DNA of 64,000 nucleotides, from positions 13,257,662 through 13,321,661 of the forward strand of contig OX328123.1 of assembly GCA_946811695.1 (NCBI GenBank). Direction: 5' to 3'. This document shows positions 45,200 through 55,554 of this stretch, one piece after another. How positions within the stretch are numbered: position 1 is the stretch's first letter; each line of letters starts with the position of its first letter. Both the position numbers and the translations under genes were made by a program. Source of the DNA: Gonocerus acuteangulatus. Lineage: Eukaryota > Arthropoda > Insecta > Hemiptera > Coreidae. The notes beneath the pieces are model-generated. The model saw only the letters and a list, made by a program, of their open reading frames with translations, was not told the origin of the DNA and ran no database searches.

Positions 45200-45300
45200 T
45201 CAGGCTGTACCGTATGAAATGTCAGTTTTGGATTTGTCGATTTCCTTCAAATGTCTTGAAACTGTCGAGGCTCCTATTCCGAGTTCTTTGGCATATTCCC
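45200..45300 (-). pseudogene. Mariner-family transposase helix-turn-helix fragment
   Basis: The minus strand reads EYAKELGIGASTVSRHLKEI then DKSK and soon a stop. This matches the second helix-turn-helix of mariner transposases (..ELGVSxSTVSRHLKxIGK). Only about 33 residues remain and no catalytic motif is present. Confidence 0.6.
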
Positions 45301-46436
45301 TAGTGTTTTTAATTGCTTATAGTAGTCAAATGTATTTGTCAATAAAACAGGATACGTATAATTAGAATCAATATTTTGTTTGTTAGAATTCGAAGATGCC
45401 GTATGAATATCTAGATTACAGTACTGGTGTTGATTTCGTTCTTTAGAATTATTCTTGGTATTCCCTATTTTCATCTGTTACCCATAGTTTTTTATTGTTA
45501 GTAGGTTTTTCTTATTGATTATAGAATATAAATCTATTTGGCTATAAAACAGGATAAGTAAAATTAGTGACAATATTTCGGAGATTACTGAGCGAAATAC
45601 TTTTAAGACTTTCTACCACCACGAACGGTTTTTTTCCTCTATTTTTATCCACTAGATAGGCATTATTTTGCATATTATTTTATATAAGTTTTATTCTGCA
45701 GGGGATTCTGATGAAATGTCGTGTTTTTGCTGTGGATTTTAAATACGATGTATCTAAGATTGGATAACATTAGCGAGTCTACATAGTTAAGAACCGACGA
45801 CGGAGGATTACTTCTTGCTATGATTTAGTCTACATATGTATATTAAGTCCTAAATCCAAAAAATAAACTTCACAACGGTTAGATACTATGAGCGAATATG
45901 GTGGTTCAATGCCCGTAGAAGCAGAAGGTCCGCAGGAAATTTACCTGCTAAGAGTTAATCCTCAAGAGCTGTAAATATACCCCAGGTATCTGCCGACACA
46001 AATACAAAGCCTAGGCGGAGAGCACCCCAAAAACACAGATCCAAACATAGGTTATATACTAAATATCCATAAAGACTACTTAGTTGTAAACCGATTCATC
46101 AATTAGCAATCAATAGTTTTCAACAAAGGTTATATACTAAATATTGATAAAAAGTATTTAATTAGAAAAAAAACAATATTCCACAAGTCTTGTTTTTGGT
46201 CCATTTGTGTCTACTCCATAGACTTAATTAGGTATATTATTCTATTGTAGTTGGGCAACTAAACTTTGTTTTATTTTGTTAAATAAAGTTTTTTTTCTTG
46301 ACTTGTTATTCGTCAAGACTTTTATTTGTCCTTGTGTATTAACTAGATAGGTTTTATTCGGCATATTATTCTATATAGGCTATATTAGGCAGGGTATTCT
46401 ACTCAATCTTGTGTACTTCTTCTTGATCCTTCTGTA

Positions 46437-46690
46437 CATGGGCGTATATAAAAACAATTTCGGAGGGGGGGGGGGCTGAGACCATTTCCAGGGTATGGAA
46501 TACTAAATATTTAGAGCTTGGAATAGTTTTAGGCAACTATAACGCTATTACACGTAAAATAAAATATGTTTTATGAACTAAGTGATCTTATTTAATTTAT
46601 TTTTAAGGGTTTTACGAGAAGTTTTTATCATCAATTCAAAATTTCGGGAGGGGCTGCAGCCCCCTCAGCCCCCCCTCATATACGCCCATG
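46437..46690. mobile_element. MITE with CATGGGCGTATA ends and perfect 8-bp TSD
   Basis: CTTCTGTA at 46429-46436 and 46691-46698 flanks a 254-bp element with 12-bp inverted ends CATGGGCGTATA/TATACGCCCATG. Inside each end is a G or C run near CTGAGRCC and CAGCCCCCTCAGCC. The 8-bp TSD fits hAT or P superfamilies. A diverged relative lies at 61150-61398. Confidence 0.85.
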
Positions 46691-46979
46691 CTTCTGTATC
46701 CACTAGAAAGGCTTTATTAGGCATATTTTGTATTGATTTATAGAGCTTTGCTTTAGAATGAGATCCAGATTCTGTAATTTCCGCTTCTGTGTAAAAGTTA
46801 GCTACTGTCGGTGTCCCTGACGCCTTAATATCACTTTTATTCGAGATGTTCGAGAGGATTTTGACAATTTTCACGAGATATATAAAAAAAATAAGTTTAT
46901 TTCTTTTCTAAGCTTATCAAATGGCACTAGGGACATGAACGGAACCGCGCTAAGATGCTGCAGTTCCTGCGAGTCGGAC

Positions 46980-47489
46980 TTTTTATTTTATAATTCCATC
47001 ATTATCTCCGGGTTCTTCACGGCTTATGCAAATATACAAATGGCCGAGCTGGCGCATTTATATTTAACTACTATTTTCAACAGTCACGATTATTATAATA
47101 TTTATAATCCATAAATAGCCTTCCGAAGATTTCATGCAATAACGAGCCTTACTTCCTTTATTGGTCTTCGAAACTCTTTCCCCGCTTAATGTACGGGAGA
47201 AAACTTATGACGCCTTCATGATAATGAGAAAATAGTGAGAGGAGTATTTTTGTTGTAATCTTAAGTAACTATGGACCTCATCATATTTTCTTCTCTGTTT
47301 ATTAAAGCTTAGGGGAAAGTTTCTTGATGACAGGACCAGTGTGATCTAGGGTAATCATCACAAATGTGTAATAACCGATGAGATTCATCAGCGTACCAGA
47401 ATTCCGGAAAATCTTTTTAATAACCTCATGAATATTTTCACACTCAATGGGTAGTATCTTGCAGAGATTTTATGCATCGGGTTCTTGCA
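46980..47489. other. Spacer, nothing recognised
   Basis: AT-rich to mixed composition with no open frame or terminal repeat of note. It ends at the left TSD (AAAAATA) of the T1 SINE. Confidence 0.4.
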
Positions 47490-47496
47490 AAAATAG

Positions 47497-47930
47497 GGGG
47501 CGAGGTTAGCTCAGTGGTAGAGCACTGGACTAATAAGGGGGCGAGGTTAGCTCAGTGGTAGAGCACTGGACTAATAAGGGGGCGAAATTAGCTCTGGACT
47601 AATAAGTTGGAGGACCTGAGTTCAAATCCCGAGCAAGCACTAAAACTTTTTTCTTCTAGTGTCTTCGTTCATGGGTTGACTTCGGCCTCCCTGACCGTCC
47701 CTAGGACAACCCAGCCTTAGATTAATTTAATACTATGGGTACCTTGGGTGCTAATGACTCTAGCAGTCGAAGCTGCCAAGGGGAAAATCAGGCGGCCGGA
47801 GCATAGTACTGACCACACTATCTCCCTAGTGTGCCGTATGGTCATGAATCAGATACCTCTATAATATCTGCCCCTCAGGGCTCTCGTGGCCTGTTACGGG
47901 ACTGATTTCTTTTTTTTTTCTTAAAAATAA
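47497..47930 (+). mobile_element. T1 tRNA-SINE with triplicated head
   Basis: GGGGGCGAGGTTAGCTCAGTGG ... GGACTAATAA occurs at 47497 and 47537. A third, partly deleted copy starts at 47578 (GGGGGCGAAATTAGCTCTGG). So there are three tandem 40-41-bp heads, two with intact A boxes, before a single B box (GAGTTCAAATCCCGAGC). The body and poly-T end follow. AAAAATA flanks both sides. Confidence 0.88.
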
Positions 47931-48079
47931 TAATTCAAAAATAATGCTGGTTTTGAATATCCATTTTGTTTAGGCAAGTGGTTGCCAATTAAATAAAGAT
48001 AATCTGAATTTTAGTTAATGGATTATAAACAATTGTTATTAATTTACTTATTCCACAAAAAATTGAATAGTTTGTGTTA

Positions 48080-48365
48080 CATTCTCTACGAGTAAGGAGC
48101 TCTGAAATTGAAACAAGATTTTCTTCATGGCAGAAGTGTGACCCAAACTGCCAATAAAGTTGGCATCACTGAATGTAAGTGCAGCGATGGTTCCAATAAT
48201 TCTTGAAGAATTTGATCTCGAAAACAAGGAAGGCTTTCTGTTGTTGATCACGAGCAACTGGGAGCTTTGGTAGAACTCCATCGGAAAACTAGTCGGTACA
48301 TTGCCAGAGAAGTTGGTGTTGACAAACTCAACAGTTGCTCACCATTTGAAACGAATTGGTCATAA
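48080..48365 (+). pseudogene. Mariner transposase N-terminal fragment, frameshifted
   Basis: Plus-strand frames read HGRSVTQTANKVGITE, then EFDLENKEG, then VDHEQLGALVELHRKTSRYI and AREVGVD, and after a frameshift NSTVAHHLKRIGHKKK. These match the paired helix-turn-helix DNA-binding region of mariner transposases in order. The frames shift at least twice and the DD34D part is missing. Confidence 0.7.
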
Positions 48366-48853
48366 AAAAAAAAAAACCCAATATTTTTGCACCAACCACC
48401 GGAAAAATAAACTTATCTGGTATTATAGAAAGTCTTTAAACGTCACGGAAATTTAATTCTTTATTAATATTAACTTCTTTTATTTTTTTATCGGAAATAA
48501 TAGTTTTTTTCACATCAAAGTGACAAATAAGTAACTCTTTTATTGGACCTATTAAAATTTAAATTAAATAAAAACCAAGGATCATAAAAATGGAAATTAA
48601 AAAAAAATGTCATCACATATTAATTAATTAATTAAATTTATATTTTTAATGAAAGATTTTGGGAGAATTTGTCTATAGGCTACCATCCTTTTCTGCCCTA
48701 ATAGAGGGTTACGCCATTTTATTTACAAAAAACTTGATAAAAACAAATAATATTTTTCATTACCTGCATTATTATATGTTAGTTTAAGAGAGTCATGATG
48801 AAGTTAATTTATTAATAATATGTCGCTACTACGGTGATTTCGCTCCTTTCAGG
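48366..48853. other. AT-rich spacer
   Basis: A run of AT-rich sequence with no recognised motif. Its end (GATTTCGCTCCTTTCAG) would be the acceptor tract of the possible exon that follows. Confidence 0.4.
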
Positions 48854-48985
48854 TGGTACCTGTATGGTCTAATGGCCCAGCATTCTGATAAGAAATTTAA
48901 TTCACTTATAAACAGAGCTATGGAAATGTTACGTGCCAGAAATCCAATGGTTATTCAGGAGATATCTTCAAATGATATTGTATAG
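48854..48985 (+). CDS. Possible host terminal exon (hypothetical)
   Basis: TTTCGCTCCTTTCAG|GTGGTACCTG is a good splice acceptor. It opens a frame that reads WYLYGLMAQHSDKKFNSLIN and RAMEMLRARNPMVIQEISSN, ending DIV before TAG. The peptide is soluble, helical-looking and compositionally protein-like. No upstream exon could be linked and I do not recognise the family. It may be the last exon of a host gene, a captured gene fragment or chance. Coordinates are those of the open frame after the acceptor. Confidence 0.3.
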   Translation, partial: WYLYGLMAQHSDKKFNSLINRAMEMLRARNPMVIQEISSNDIV

Positions 48986-49460
48986 TTAATTGTTTTGAAA
49001 GTAGGAGAATATTGTGTTTATGTACTGGCTGCTGTCCCTCAACAATTCCTTCATGTCATGTGGAATATTTAGTTTGTGTCGTCTTCTGCATTCCGTAAGT
49101 AGGTGTTTTACGGTAAAGTCTCTATTGGATATATCATAAGTTGGTTTGTTGAGTCCTGTAAAGAAATAATTAAGATCATATGGCATTATTACATATTGTT
49201 GGAATGTATCAAATGAATTATTAGTGCATGCGTTTTGTATTTGTGATAATAAAAAAACTTTGAGTCAGCTCTCATCATATAGAGCCACCATTGCTATACG
49301 TAACCAAAGAAAAATGTTGTAGGAGTATAATAATATCCTATTAAATAGATAATTATTTTCCAACTCGTGTAAATTTCGTGGCGAATTAAAAATCTCTGTC
49401 CCGTAGATATCAGCCTCAAAATTTTTAAAATCTTCATTATTTAAGACTGAGCTCATGTGC
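48986..49460 (-). pseudogene. RNase H-LINE C-terminal fragment
   Basis: The minus-strand frame has PTYDISNRDFTVKHLLTECR then RRHKLNIPHDMKELLRDSSQ, close to VKHILTNCRQRNNLTIPYHL in the LINE at 52381-52692. The Cys pair before it is lost (YDIS). The neighbouring frame (49265-49456) carries SSVLNNEDFKNFEADIYGTE, which may be a piece of the same element. Confidence 0.6.
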
Positions 49461-50137
49461 TTGATAGTTAGGATTTTTTATAAAAGGAAAGTACATTCAT
49501 AAGAGAATGTTATGTCTGAATGGCAATTAAAACAATTAGTGTCAAACCTTATACATGTAGATACGTTCTAAAAATGCAAATCCGTTGCATAAAAGACTGC
49601 AAGATTTTACCAACCAGGCTAGACAGGTAAAGTGTCTCGAAAAGAATGTCTTTTTTCAGACTATTTAACCGAACTAGTTGGCCTCAGACTAGATAACCTG
49701 ACTCAAGTAATTTGTATGTTATAATTATAAAAAAGTTTTGTTATCAAGAAACGAAACTAATGATAAAAGTTAAAAATAATAATGAAAATCAGCAAAATCG
49801 GTGAATTAAGAATAAGGACTGTGGTTTTTAGCCCTTAGCGAATCCATTCGAAATTATTCAGCCTCTTGGGCCCTTAATGTTTGTTTATTTTATTGTTTTT
49901 TGTGGTTGTTTTTGTACAACAAAACTACCTCTTGAACATTTCATACTAATGAGGAACATGTTTGTTAGGGGTCTATAATTACTTCCTCCGAAAGCTAAAC
50001 AGGTAATTAAATAAGGGCTCTTACTCTGGTAGAATATAGCTCATATTAAGCTCTTTTATTAGCAGTTAAATAAGAAGGTCAGCTGTGCAATAAAACATCA
50101 ACAATTTTTTATCTGTAAATTTTGTTTTGTTATTTTT
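49461..50137. other. AT-rich spacer
   Basis: No recognised motif or repeat boundary. Confidence 0.4.
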
Positions 50138-50271
50138 AGCGCGGTTACTCCCTACCTCCATATGGAGAACGCGCTTATGAAGTTGACCTCACGACGCAAT
50201 CCGGAAGTGCCGACTAGAAACTTTATCGTTTCAGACCCTATGGATCACGAAAATATAGGTGGCCCAAATTC

Positions 50272-50322
<51 letters not shown>

Positions 50323-50475
50323 TTAGAGTTAGCTTATCTCACTTTTTAATTGGTTGTTTCTTGTTTTAAATTGCATTTATCAGTAAAATTAGTATTGTAG
50401 TAAAATAAGCTATGAAACGGCGAAAGGTATTGGTAATAAGTTTTGAGTGGCTGTGGTAATCATGAACGGTCGACC
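50138..50475 (+). mobile_element. F1 Helentron-like element (copy 5), 3'-truncated
   Basis: It starts TTTTT|AGCGCGGTTACTCCC with the hairpin CCTCCATATGGAG-like, then GACCTCACGACGCAATCCGG, a (TA)n tract at 50275-50318 and an internal block (TTTTAATTGGTTGTTTCTTG) shared with copy 3. The 3' subterminal repeat and hairpin are absent. Confidence 0.65.
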
Positions 50476-51170
50476 ATATCTTCTCAATTACCTTTTTTTG
50501 CGCGCGTTACTTCCCTCCATCCAAAGGTTTTAGTTTGTACTTTCACCACGATGTTTTGTATTTAGCGTTCCTATAAACAACAATTTTGGATGAGGTCGTT
50601 AACTTCGGCCCATAAGACGGATGGATTTATTCCAAGCATGAATAAATAATACCCGTCCAGTCCCTCAACACAAGATGCTCCGTCTCCCAGTACCTTCCTA
50701 GGTCGGTCCCGTCTACACGACACCCACCTTTAATTACCTGTCAGATTGCTTCGGAAGTGGATACAGCATCGCCGTCCCAATAGGACCAATGCACCTGTTC
50801 CCGTCACAAATATTGAAGTTTGTGAATTTTTTCAAACAACACTGATTCATCTATTAGGATCATTTTAATTTATGTTTCATTTCATAGATGCATACAAAGG
50901 TTCTCAATTTTTTGAGAACTTAAAATGCATATAGGATTTTTTGGGGGGGGGGGGGGGGAAATGGCGGCTGTCCTATTAGGTCAGTTGCGCCTGATTACGG
51001 TACTCCGGGATTGCGCCAGATCCAGGGTTAATAGAACAAGGGTGTAACTATTTGACTAAAAAAGAGTGTGGAGAATTTAAACCAGAAATTTACATTTAAT
51101 TTTTGCCTAGTTTGCCTCACAGAGTGGCTTAATTAGCCACCTTGGTTAACAATGCAGCTTCTGCTCTAAT
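50476..51170. other. Intergenic DNA with a 16-G run
   Basis: Sixteen consecutive G lie at 50943-50958, followed by AAATGGCGGC. Otherwise no coding or repeat feature is recognised. Confidence 0.5.
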
Positions 51171-51570
51171 AGCCCGGTCAAACGGTGGTTTCAAGTGGAA
51201 AGTTTTGGTGTAATTGTTTTGATTGGCTTATTCTATGTTTTTTGGGGGTGCTGCAAACGCTAACGTTTGGTGGTTTCTCCCATATTTCAACACTGGTTTC
51301 CGTGGAAACCGTGCGCTGTACGAAAACATGTTTAGAGACATAAATTGTAGGTAATTTTGTCGTCTTTATTTTACTTAAGTAGCTTGATTTGCAAGTTGTA
51401 AGCTGAAAGCAACGAAAAAACATTATTTTTAGTGATTTTTTTATGCCTTCTCATATTTGCCGAGCAAAATTTTTAGAGGACAAGATTCGTGTTCAGCACA
51501 CGAAAGAACATAAAATAAGCCAATCAAAACGATTACACCAAAACCGATTACACCGCTACTTGCCAACACT
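51171..51570. repeat. Inverted repeat, MITE-like
   Basis: GTTTTGGTGTAATTGTTTTG then ATTGGCTTATTCTATG at about 51204-51241 is inverted at about 51507-51548 (CATAAAATAAGCCAATCAAA, ACGATTACACCAAAAC). The arms extend to roughly 75 nt with mismatches. No TSD found. Open frames inside are mirror images of each other. Confidence 0.6.
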
Positions 51571-52320
51571 TCTCGTTGCCGATATCAGAAGGCGTACAAA
51601 TTTCGAAGAAAGCCCAAGATTTCACCTGGACGTAGGACAGGTAGTTTCTAAAATACCCAAACAATGCCATGAATGAAGGATTCCTAGGTTATAGGTTTGG
51701 TATAAGACTAGTACCACAGCCATGAGACTGGGAGCTAGAGCTTGCATGAGCTCTCCTTGTAGCTCGTTAGAGGGGAGCACGCAAACATCTGGCAGATTTA
51801 GTGCTCTATTAGCTAGCAAAGGATTTATAGTTGTACAGCTGATTGGACTCGGCCAGCCAATCCGCCATCTATAGGTACAGCCGGTGCATTCCTGACTCGT
51901 GTACTAGTAATAGCTACATCTAGCAGGTTTATGTTGTAGTAATTGAAGGGGTGACCTTGACTTGTATTTTATCTAGGGATTATATTGAGATTCGTCCTTG
52001 ATTGTAAATAGTTGTGACGGGCAGTGATAAAGTGATAAATAGTCGCCGCCATTATTAGTAACACCTCTATAGATAGTGACTCTTTGGAGGTTCTACGTTC
52101 TGGCAGGATTACCAAGAAATCTGGTGGTGTTTGGTAGATGTTTGCCAGTTGTGTGGTGAAGTTGCAGAAAATTAGTTAATAAAACGCATGCGAATTTAAT
52201 TTATAGAGTTCTGCAACAGAGGCGAAAAACTCTTTAAATGTCAGTCATCAAAAAAAAGTATATATGTATATAAAAACTTATGAAGAAATAAACTTGAAAA
52301 AGAAAGAAGAATTAAGAGAA
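51571..52320. other. Intergenic DNA, nothing recognised
   Basis: Mixed-composition DNA without a supported feature. The 3' UTR of the old LINE (minus strand) may extend into 52246-52380. Confidence 0.4.
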
Positions 52321-52380
52321 GAAAAAAAAAAATAAAAAAAAAATAAAATAAAATAATCAAAACAGACAAAATTTAATAAA

Positions 52381-52692
52381 TTAAATTTTTGAGTATAATA
52401 AAGAGTTTTTTAAATTTTTGAGTAATGAATTGATGTGTGGGCTACCTTCTGTCAGTATGTCGCGTAAGTGGTAGGGAATGGTGAGGTTATTGCGTTGTCT
52501 GCAGTTGGTAAGTATATGTTTAACGGTCAGAGTCTCGTTACAATATCTACAAGTTGGTCTCTCCTTTCTGTCTAGTAGGTAGGAATGGGTAAGTAAGGTG
52601 TGTCCAATACGAAGCCTGGATAGGATGACTTCGTCCCGACGGGAGAAGTGTTCATTTGTCCAGGCTTTCGTTCTATTTTTTATTTCCCTCAA
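52381..52692 (-). pseudogene. LINE C-terminal Cys-His tail (after RNase H)
   Basis: The open frame reads EVILSRLRIGHTLLTHSYLL, CRYCNETLTVKHILTNCRQR and NLTIPYHLRDILTE. The C-x2-C, H and C residues form the C-terminal Cys-His motif of this LINE type. It is the right-hand part of the tail cut by the nested Jockey element; the start seen here is an effect of the insertion. Confidence 0.8.
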
Positions 52693-52866
52693 ATTTTTTT
52701 TTTTTTTTTTTATAATTCATGTTTATTTAAAATCTGTACAATTATGAGTACAATAATTAATTGTGCTGGCCTAAGTATACATGTCAATGAACAGTATATG
52801 GAAGGAGCCAAACATTATCGGCACTTCCTAATATATCTAAACAATTTGTGCTGTTTTTAACTGCTG

Positions 52867-55554
52867 TTACGGTAGCTGGTCACGGGGCCAAAGTCTCTGA
52901 AGCCTCCTGGGAAGGTCTTTAGGGTGGGTCTGAGTGGAAAGGGATTGACCTCTAGGATTTGGGTGGGATGACAATTTGGAATGAAACGTTAAGAATCGGG
53001 ATTTGGAGAGGTCGTTTACGAAGGGAATGTTGAGGTCATTGTGTAGGGTTCTGTTAGAGACATAAAAGGGAGCGTTGACTATTCTACGAAGGACTTTGGA
53101 TTGGAATGCTTGTATTCGTTGTATGTTCGAGTGTTTTGCTGTTCCCCATAATTCAAGTCCGTAAGTCCAGATAGGTCTGATTATAGTTTTGTATATAGTG
53201 AGTTTGTTTTGTGTCGTAAGCTTTGACGTAGAGCCAAGTAGTCGTCGTAAGAGCCCATATCTCCTGTTTAGCTCTTGTCTTTTCAGTCGTGTGTGTGGGT
53301 TCCATGTGAGTCTGCTGTCTAGTAGGAGTCCCAGGTAACGTACCTCATTCGATTCTGGGAGTTGACTGCTGCAAATGAATACAGGAGGGCAGGCGCTCCT
53401 ATTGAGAGTGAATGTAACATGAAAGCACTTTTCTGGGTTCACTTTAATTTTCCACAAGTTGCACCATTTCTCGACAGACTCAAGGTGCTCCTGTAATTGC
53501 TGGGACGCTGTAGAGGGATCGGGTGAAGAGGAAAAGATGGCTGTATCATCGGCGTAGGTTGTTATGTGTGTAGACGGGTGGATAGGGATGTCTGCCGTGT
53601 ACAGGAGGTAAAGGACAGGGCCTAGGATGCTGCCTTGTGGGACGCCTGAGGATATGGGTCGAGAGGAGGACAAGGTAGTACCAGACCTTGCTTGAAAGGA
53701 ACGATTCGAGAGGTAGGATTGAAGGATGAGGTAGTATGTGTGAGGTAAAATACGCTTTACTTTGTATAACAGCCCCGGGTGCCAAACCCGATCGAACGCT
53801 TGGGCGACGTCGAGGAAGGCACTCGTGCAGTAGTTTTTACATTCAAGCGCGTAGGATATTGTGTCAACAACGCTAAAGCATTGTTGAATAGTGGAGTGCT
53901 GGGAGCGGAAACCGAATTGGTGGTCAGGAATGGAATTGGAGGAAGTAACGATGGGAAGGATTCTCTTCAGTAAAAGTTTTTCAAACATTTTGGACATGAT
54001 TGGGAGTAAGCTTATAGGGCGGTAGGAGGATGGTGTATTTAGAGGGTTTTGGGGTTTTGGGATAAGAGTTATTATTGAGTGTTTCCATGGTTTGGGGAAG
54101 TGAGTAGTTCTTAGGATTGAATTGAAGATGTAGGTAAGGAAGATTATGGCTTTCTGGGGTAGGTTTTTTAGGATGAGGGATGTAATAAGGTCATACCCAG
54201 GAGATTTCCTTGGGAGATGCTTAATGATGTATTTTACATCAGCAGGATGAAAAGCTTTTGGAGGAGGGGAGAGGGGAAGAGGGTGGTCAAGGTAATCGTG
54301 AACCAGCTGGTCGTGGATAGAATTTGTATTTGGGTGCGGGGAAAAAATGGATTCGAGATGTACGGCAAAAACTTCGGCCTTATCTTCATCGCTCTTTGCC
54401 CAGCTGCCATCACTGCGTTGGAGAGGATGAGGAACGGTATGGAATTTTAGGATTTTACGGGTAGCAGTCCAGAGGGAATTATCTTGTGTGGATCGGGTTT
54501 GAAGATAATCATTGAAGGATTTTGCTCGATGTTCGGAAAGGGCCTGTTTTAAAATTCGACAGTGTCTGTTGAAGGAGGTACGGTGTGAGGGATAGCGGGT
54601 TCTCTGCCAGAGAGCTCTTGCTCGGCGCTTGGCGGTAAGGAGGTTCTGGATGTGGTCTGGAAGCTGAGGTTTGGGATTGAAAGGAATGTTTGTTCTTGGT
54701 CTACATGATTTTGAGACACTGTCCTGTATGGCCTTTGTAAACGCAAGAACAGCAGTGTCGACATCTGATGGGGTTTTGAGGGGGACAGTGAGGTCAATGG
54801 AAGTGGAGAGGTTTTCTTGAAATAATTCCCAGTTGATAGGACCTTGGATGAGGCTAGGATACTGGGCACGAGGTTGAGGAACGGTATCTAGCTTAAGGAG
54901 AATGGCCGAGTGATCGGAGGATAGATCAAGCAGTGACTGCACTGAGTAGGATATTCTTCCTAGGCAAGAAGCGATGAAGAAATCGACCAAGTCTGGAGTT
55001 CGAGAGGGATCTGTTGGCCAGTAGGTGGGAGAGTTTGTGGAAATGGATTGGTAGTTTTGGGATTGAAGGATGTCGTATAGGATTCTGCCACGGGAGTTTG
55101 TGAGACGGCTTCCCCATCTGGGATGTTTTGCGTTGAAATCAGCCCCTATGAGGAAGCGAGGACCAAAGGATTTGAATAGTGAAAGGAATTCAGGATGGTG
55201 GATGGTACTATTAGGGGAAAAATATGCAGCCGATATTATGAAATTTTGGGAGGAAAGGGAAAGGGATATTGAACTTACCTGCATATTGTCTGTCGAGATT
55301 GTAGAGTGTAGAAAGTGAGCCAGTGAGTTTTTCACAAGTACAGCTGCTCCGTTGTGGGCTACAGTTGGGTGATCGGCCCTGTAAGTTGCGTATCCTGGGA
55401 CTGAAAAATGGTGTTTGTTGAGTAAGTGGGTTTCCGTTATCAGTGCAATGTCGATGTCCTTTTCTGTGAGTAGGAGTTCCAGTTCAAGTCGTCGTGTTGT
55501 AAGTCCGTTTGCATTCCATAGAAGTATGGTAAGAGGAGCAGTGGGTGGGATCAA
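52867..55554 (-). CDS. Jockey-clade ORF2: endonuclease-reverse transcriptase
   Basis: 895 codons, endonuclease then reverse transcriptase. Residues 1-225 form the apurinic-type endonuclease: WNANG (N14), ITETH (E41), GADFNAKHPRWGS (D139, N141), SSDHS (D214, H215). RT spans about 490-730: YRPISLLPIMSKMFEKLLLK, HQFGFR, FLDVAQAFDRVWH (D582), SGVPQGSILGPVLYLLY, TTYADDTAIF (D669, D670). All catalytic residues seen are present. A C-terminal region follows to 895 with no RNase H. The first in-frame codon after a TAA is TTG, overlapping the ORF1 TGA; there is no AUG before the endonuclease. It acts in nuclear target-primed reverse transcription. Confidence 0.95.
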   Translation of the reverse strand: MIPPTAPLTILLWNANGLTTRRLELELLLTEKDIDIALITETHLLNKHHFSVPGYATYRADHPTVAHNGAAVLVKNSLAHFLHSTISTDNMQVSSISLSLSSQNFIISAAYFSPNSTIHHPEFLSLFKSFGPRFLIGADFNAKHPRWGSRLTNSRGRILYDILQSQNYQSISTNSPTYWPTDPSRTPDLVDFFIASCLGRISYSVQSLLDLSSDHSAILLKLDTVPQPRAQYPSLIQGPINWELFQENLSTSIDLTVPLKTPSDVDTAVLAFTKAIQDSVSKSCRPRTNIPFNPKPQLPDHIQNLLTAKRRARALWQRTRYPSHRTSFNRHCRILKQALSEHRAKSFNDYLQTRSTQDNSLWTATRKILKFHTVPHPLQRSDGSWAKSDEDKAEVFAVHLESIFSPHPNTNSIHDQLVHDYLDHPLPLSPPPKAFHPADVKYIIKHLPRKSPGYDLITSLILKNLPQKAIIFLTYIFNSILRTTHFPKPWKHSIITLIPKPQNPLNTPSSYRPISLLPIMSKMFEKLLLKRILPIVTSSNSIPDHQFGFRSQHSTIQQCFSVVDTISYALECKNYCTSAFLDVAQAFDRVWHPGLLYKVKRILPHTYYLILQSYLSNRSFQARSGTTLSSSRPISSGVPQGSILGPVLYLLYTADIPIHPSTHITTYADDTAIFSSSPDPSTASQQLQEHLESVEKWCNLWKIKVNPEKCFHVTFTLNRSACPPVFICSSQLPESNEVRYLGLLLDSRLTWNPHTRLKRQELNRRYGLLRRLLGSTSKLTTQNKLTIYKTIIRPIWTYGLELWGTAKHSNIQRIQAFQSKVLRRIVNAPFYVSNRTLHNDLNIPFVNDLSKSRFLTFHSKLSSHPNPRGQSLSTQTHPKDLPRRLQRLWPRDQLP

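Noticed and set aside
53546..55318. Several open frames on both strands within 52867-56897
   Set aside because: They are shadow frames of the LINE ORF1 and ORF2.
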